This document shows positions 59,453 to 64,000 of a stretch of 64,000 nucleotides of DNA, piece after piece. The position numbers were made by a program, and so were the translations under genes. Source of the DNA: Diadema setosum (Eukaryota; Echinodermata; Echinoidea; Diadematoida; Diadematidae); the NCBI GenBank assembly GCA_033980235.1, contig CM067072.1, positions 25,044,192-25,108,191 on the forward strand. Reading direction: 5' to 3'. Position 1 is the first letter of the stretch. The number at the start of each line of letters is the position of its first letter. The notes under the pieces are model-generated. The model was not told the DNA's origin. It did no database searches and saw nothing but the letters and a program-made list of their open reading frames with translations.

Positions 59453-62400
59453 CTGCCAAAATATTCAGAGAAACAGACGTCAATGCAGTCGAAAATATAA
59501 ACCAAATCTCTCTGTCTTATACAATGTGTTATAGTGCAAAACACAAGGACAATTTTTGGTGGTACAGTGCATTGACAATCGAGACATTCATTCATTTTTC
59601 ATCCATTCATTTACATTGTGAATGTAAGTCAATTAAGATATACACCCTGGTGACCAAGTTGCCATTGTTTTGTTTGAGGTCGAACGCTGCGATTCGAAAT
59701 GGTTAGAAATTCACGTGCATTTCCTTTTTTTTTTTTGACGTATAACAGGAGCAAAATTTTGTTAAGACAGCGGAACGTGCCAGCTTATTTTATTAATTCG
59801 GGAAACCTAACATCCGTTATTTACTCTCAGAGTAATGGAAATCTATTGAGACCACACCAAAGGACAACTGAGCTATGAGAGTGGATGAATGGTTGGTATA
59901 AAGCCTGTGGATTTCACTATAGTCAGTTTTAAAACATTATGACTGCATGGTTAACGTTGAAATGGTGACGATGTTGATATTGATGATTATTATTATCGTC
60001 TTTGTCGTCTTTATCATCGTGGTAAATGTTTGTAAGAGGTGTGATGTTTTTTCTCTTTTCTTTCTCTCTCTCCCTCTCTATCTCTCTCTCTCTACACACA
60101 CACACACACGCACACACACACACACACGCACACGCACACGCCAACATAAATACTTATATACTGGTATGTGTCTGTTTTTAGTATATTTGTGTATTTATAC
60201 CCATGTATCTAAAGAGAGAAGTGGCGGAAGAAGAAAGATTGAAAAAAAAAAGACCAAGAGAAGAGTCCCCTGCCACTAATTTTTCTTCATCAAACTCACC
60301 ATAATTCAGTTCTCTACTTTTCCCCCGCGAGTCTTTGAAAGGCACGTTGCCAATGGTAACGGGAAAGGAGATGTTGAGTTCCGGCTTCTCGTCTACGATC
60401 AATGAAATCTGGAGCAATGAGTTGATGTGAGAAATTTGATTATTAGTTGTGAGAAAAAAATCCAAGATTCAATGTGACAATGAAAATTAAACAAATTTCT
60501 AAAATTTGGAATTACACTATATATTCAACATGTGATGGTGAAGTGTAGTCTTTGAATCCATGTAAACCTCACAACATGGTAAAACTCATTGTTTGTTTGT
60601 TTGTTTGTTTTTGGTAAAAGTATTGCTATTTCAGGGTAAAATCAAATTATACAAGTCATTTATCAGTTTTCCACGATATGACTCCGACAAGTGCAAATAT
60701 CGATATTTCTGAATGCATTCTGAGCTTCAGATGGTTCTAAAGTCATTTATGATTGTCCTGAGAATAAAATTATAGTAATTGTGTAATAACCATTACAATC
60801 AGCAATATCTATTGACCGACCACATTCATCGATTATCGATATGTTGCATTTGCAGCTTATTCTTCCTAGGGGACAATTTGACAATAAGGTTGTTATCCTC
60901 CAAATTCTATGATTGCTTATGACGAACAAAAGCCTCTTTCAGGAAAAGTGAATCAGTAATCCTATGCGTTCAGAATGAATCGATGGCACACGTAGTTTCC
61001 GCGTGCAAAGGCTTTAGATACTAACTTGCCTGATGGCCGGGCAGCTCCATTCTGTACAACAATGGACTGTGCTCATAGCATACAACAATGTTTACATACT
61101 TTATTATGCATCATCGATAGATAGATAGACACAGATACAGACAGACAGACAGACAGACAGGTAGACAGAAATATATAGAGAGAGGGGAAGAGAGGAAGAG
61201 AAAGAGAGAGAGAGAAAGAAAGAAAAGAAAGAAAGAAAGAAAGAAAGAAAGAGAAAGGGAGAAAGAGCCTGGCCAAAAACAGTAAGCATTAGAATTTACC
61301 ATAAATAACCATTTTTGTGTGTGTCTGTGTGTGGTTTATGCTCAAATTGGCGTCAGAGAAAATTGACAATCGTCTGGCATTCCTTAATAACCAATAAAAC
61401 AACACCAACAACAAAATGCCATGGTTTACTTGTCAGTGATTAGCCAAAACACAACATATATGTGGAAATAATAGTTGAAGCAGCAGATTGGTCGCATCAA
61501 TAGATTATAGTAATAACAATGAGTAGCGGTATGGTTTAATCAGTACCTTATAGTAGTAACAATTACAATGATAAATATTGTAATTACAATCATAATGGTG
61601 ATAACAACAATAAGGTTAATAGCTTTTATGATTATATAATTATCGGTTTTATAATTATGATATAAAATATCTTTTATGTACATAGGGAAATGGAGCGCTC
61701 ACCTCAATGACGTAACGAATGGAGATGAATCGGGTCTCGATCGATGAGGGCACTATAGGGATCTGTAACATCCGGGCAGTTTGCAGGCAGTACTCTTGGT
61801 CGGGCAACACACAGGGACTGCTGTAGCTGAGGATCTCGTACGAGCCGGCCTTGGTCACTCGCTTCGGCACCTCGGCAACGAACGTCACATTCTGACAGCG
61901 AAATTACAGTGAAAGATATGAAGATAGATAGATAGATAGATAGATAGGCAGGCAGACAGACAGACAGACAGATGAATAAATAAATAGAAAGAAAAACAGA
62001 TTGATAGACAGATTTGATTTTACTCGATTTGATTTATTCATTCTCTATATGGCATCAGTACAATTCATACAATCAATCATTTTTATGATACTATAGCTAG
62101 TTTCTACAATTACAACAATTTTCATTACACATACATCTGTGACATAATTACAGATAAAAAGATAGATATAGAGGGGAAAGCTAAATATAAGTAGTAGAAC
62201 AGCACGGCAGACGATCGAGACTGGATGTACGATATCTGTGTAGTAGAGTCTTCTGACACTCTATACTCCATATTAAAAAAAAAGTTACATAATCTGAATT
62301 TGAATATGAATCGCAGTGAATCTGACACTGCGACTGAACAATATTCATTAACATACATCAGGTGTATGTCAAGGTATTCATGTGAAGCAAGATATATAGG

Positions 62401-62968
62401 ACATGGTCTTAGACTTCAATGACCAACAACAATATTGTGTCTTTTGAGTGGGTACCTCCATTTTGTGTGTGTGTGTGCAGAGTGTATAAACAGGATTGTA
62501 TAGTACAGCTGCATGGTTCTTTTTTTTTTTTGTACTGATCATATTATTATATGTTGTTATTCCTGGCTGTCTCTATATACATGTGACAATTCTAAAAAAT
62601 TGCATGTCAATTTTCACATATTTCCTTGTACTTTCTTTAAAAAAAAAAAAAGTGATAATAAAGTTTGAATTTGAATTTGAAACAAAGTACACCAAACATG
62701 TACGACAACAACAAGCAAACAAGAACTAAAAAGCCAAAATGCATAGAGCCCAAACCTGCGCACTGGAGTGACATTTATAACGTACCTGTATGAATTTGAC
62801 GCCAAGTCTCATGACCTTGTCCGAGTTGTTCTCCAGTCTCGTCTTGATGTTCACGTACTCGCCGGCGCAGTAGGCATTTCGCTGCATCTCGGCTTTCAGT
62901 GCTATAGGACCGCTGGATCGGAAACAGCAGCGGAGCAACGTCTTGCGGTCACTCGCGTTGAGAGTTTT
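58827..62968 (-). CDS. arrestin domain-containing protein (alpha-arrestin-like), 3' part of gene
   Basis: Four coding exons on the minus strand, 62968-62786, 61891-61703, 60408-60300 and 59452-58827, all GT-AG with compatible phases. They give 368 residues plus stop. Residues 1-~160 match the arrestin C domain: SGPIALKAEMQRNAYCAGEY, IKTRLENNSDKVMRLGVKFI, then LNISFPVTIGNVPF, all typical of the ARRDC/TXNIP fold. Known relatives are adaptors linking membrane cargo to ubiquitin ligases and endosomes. The last ~200 residues are a low-complexity tail rich in Ser, Asn, Gly and Asp, ending QMYECHYV. I see no PPxY motif in it, although most vertebrate alpha-arrestins use one to bind NEDD4 ligases. 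The arrestin N domain and start codon should lie beyond the right edge. It could be an invertebrate-specific member; I do not assign a paralogue. Confidence 0.88.
60093..60141. repeat. (CA)n microsatellite in an arrestin-gene intron
   Basis: CA units with CG interruptions, preceded by a (TC)n stretch from about 60,060. Confidence 0.9.
60300..60408 (-). CDS. arrestin-domain gene, third visible exon
   Basis: 109 nt: ISLIVDEKPELNISFPVTIG then NVPFKDSRGKSRELNY. The 'P..ITIG..P' motif near the end of the arrestin C domain is conserved in alpha-arrestins. Acceptor is TTGCTCCAG|ATT, donor is TATG|GTGAGT; phase 0 in, phase 1 out. Confidence 0.9.
61114..61258. repeat. compound GATA/CAGA/GAGA/GAAA microsatellite
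   Basis: GATAGATAGATA, then CAGACAGACAGA, then GAGAGAGAGAAA and GAAAGAAAGAAA in sequence. A second GATA/CAGA block lies at 61,918-61,972. Both are intronic to the arrestin-domain gene. Confidence 0.9.
61703..61891 (-). CDS. arrestin-domain gene, second visible exon
   Basis: 63 codons: NVTFVAEVPKRVTKAGSYEI, then CLQTARMLQIPIVPSSIETR, then ISIRYVIE. The 'L.IP..P.S....I.I.Y.I' pattern is the central strand pair of the arrestin C domain. Acceptor is CGCTGTCAG|AAT, donor is GAG|GTGAGC. Confidence 0.91.
62600..62682 (+). repeat. retroposon 3' tail ending in (TTTGAA)n
   Basis: Poly(A), then AATAAAG and TTTGAATTTGAATTTGAA. Short tandem tails of this kind end several retroposon families. Similar tails lie at 28,820-28,853 and 42,376-42,391 (both inverted) and at 49,088-49,103. 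Confidence 0.5.
62786..62968 (-). CDS. arrestin-domain gene, first exon visible in the window
   Basis: 61 codons, phase 0 at both ends, beginning KTLNASDRKTLLRCCFRSSG and ending RLGVKFIQ. The acceptor is TCCCTTTTAG|AAA and the donor CAG|GTACGT. The SGPI.L.A...R..Y..GE pattern marks the start of the arrestin C domain. Confidence 0.9.
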
Positions 62969-64000
62969 CTAAAAGGGAGTCAGCGAAATTCCAGGGTTGT
63001 TAGAGAAAACTTTTCCAAGTGACAATGGTATGATTGTGACATCAATTTTTAATTCCGGAAGGGAATATGGAAATAACATAATCAGCGAAAATCGAACAGA
63101 GTTGAATAAAAGGCCGACAGTTTATAAAAGTGCATGTCGCGACAGCATAGCAACGCAATTTCACTTTACAATAGATATGGGTGATTGATATTGCAGGCAC
63201 CTGAATTGATGTATGATATCACTACTCAAGATAATGTTTGGAATGCCTGTAACCATGGTGACGACCAGAAATTGATTAAATGGAGGGCACTGGCTGGAAT
63301 CAGCGTAATCTCTTTTTTTTTCTAATATGTGTCTGTGTGTGCGTGTGTCAGTCTGTCTGTCATGCATGTCATGTGTCTGTTTATATTATGTGTCTATGTG
63401 AACGTGTGTAGAGTTTATTTCGCGTAAGTACCAGGTAGGCCTACTCTTTTCATAGGATTCTTACACATGTATTATCATTTTCATGTGAGTGTTCTTCACG
63501 CATAAGTAACTCTCGATGGCATCGTTTACTGTGTTGTTGATTTCCTGTTTAGGATCGCGACTTTGAAATGGCATGCATTGATATCTTGAATGTTGTTGCC
63601 GGTGGTATTGACATGAAGTCCCATCTCTATCATAATCATTATGTACTCAGTGAGCCTATACCACTGCCAAAGGTGTACCGTGTATAAGATGCTGATTTCT
63701 GAATCACCTTTTGAAGTACGTTTTCAATATCTGATATCCTTCCCCCTTCTGATTTAGAAAGCCTTAACAGCTGTTCACTTGGCAACCCGTCATTGATGAT
63801 AACCTTCCGAATACAACTACTCCTGGCCAACACGGTAACTCTAACCTCTCGAACGATGACATTGGATTAATGCCAAGATAATCACACTTGGATGAAAATA
63901 AGAAGTCGCAGGTGTGTGTGAGGAAAGGAGAAGGAGACTTTAAAAAGAATAAGGAAGTGGCTCAATAACATTGAGAACTTAATTAAAAGAGCGAAGGGAG
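62969..64000. other. probable intron of the arrestin-domain gene
   Basis: Lies upstream (minus strand) of a phase-0 acceptor at 62,969. No arrestin N-domain exon is recognisable here. A 64-codon minus-strand frame at 63,639-63,833 shows no arrestin pattern. A GTGT-rich stretch lies at 63,328-63,380. Confidence 0.5.

Noticed and set aside
63639..63833. 64-codon minus-strand frame upstream of the arrestin exons
   Set aside because: No arrestin N-domain pattern and no clear flanking splice pair in the required phase.
1..64000. CRISPR array, bacterial operon or prophage-like system
   Set aside because: No direct repeats with unique spacers and no clustered intact frames; gene structure is spliced and clearly animal.
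1..64000. tRNA, rRNA or snRNA genes
   Set aside because: No cloverleaf with A/B boxes, rRNA stretch or U-snRNA core recognised by eye; a covariance-model scan would be needed to exclude short RNAs.

Overview
This is an animal nuclear genome window, AT-rich, intron-rich and full of repeats. It carries two recognisable host genes, both on the minus strand. Short exons with GT-AG splice sites, introns up to 17 kb, TTAGGG-like minisatellites, DNA-transposon MITEs, a solo LTR and long microsatellites all fit a metazoan. The repeat style (foldback MITEs, pogo-, hAT- and piggyBac-like small elements, many pure G/C runs) suggests a marine invertebrate, perhaps an echinoderm. That species guess is inference only.

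Region by region: (1) 1-12,872 has no supported host coding exon. It holds palindromic MITEs, a telomere-like minisatellite element, a (TA)n tract, a 430-bp pyrimidine-rich tract, a pogo-like MITE and a hAT-like MITE with a clear target duplication. Part of it is probably the 3' UTR of EIF2B3. (2) 12,873-46,892 is EIF2B3, the gamma subunit of the guanine-nucleotide exchange factor eIF2B. I reconstruct 11 coding exons totalling 1,359 nt (452 codons plus stop), with compatible phases at all ten junctions. Only 4 % of the span is coding. Its introns hold most of the mobile DNA: two long foldback elements, a solo LTR nested in a piggyBac-like MITE, a LINE 3' fragment, and repeats whose internal units carry RFX X-box or nuclear-receptor half-site motifs. 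(3) 46,893-58,826 contains a possible 5' non-coding EIF2B3 exon near 47,905, a (TTC)n tract, a pogo-like MITE, a dead Tc1/mariner copy with about 230-bp inverted repeats, and a 1-kb foldback element made of GCGAA/TTAGCGA repeats. (4) 58,827-62,968 holds the last four exons of an arrestin-domain (alpha-arrestin-like) gene whose 5' half lies beyond the right edge. (5) 62,969-64,000 is probably an intron of that gene.

The two genes are unrelated: one controls translation initiation, the other is a probable trafficking adaptor. I see no operon-like system, CRISPR array or defence island. The most unusual material is the set of structured mobile elements inside EIF2B3 introns, several with internal evidence of how they inserted.
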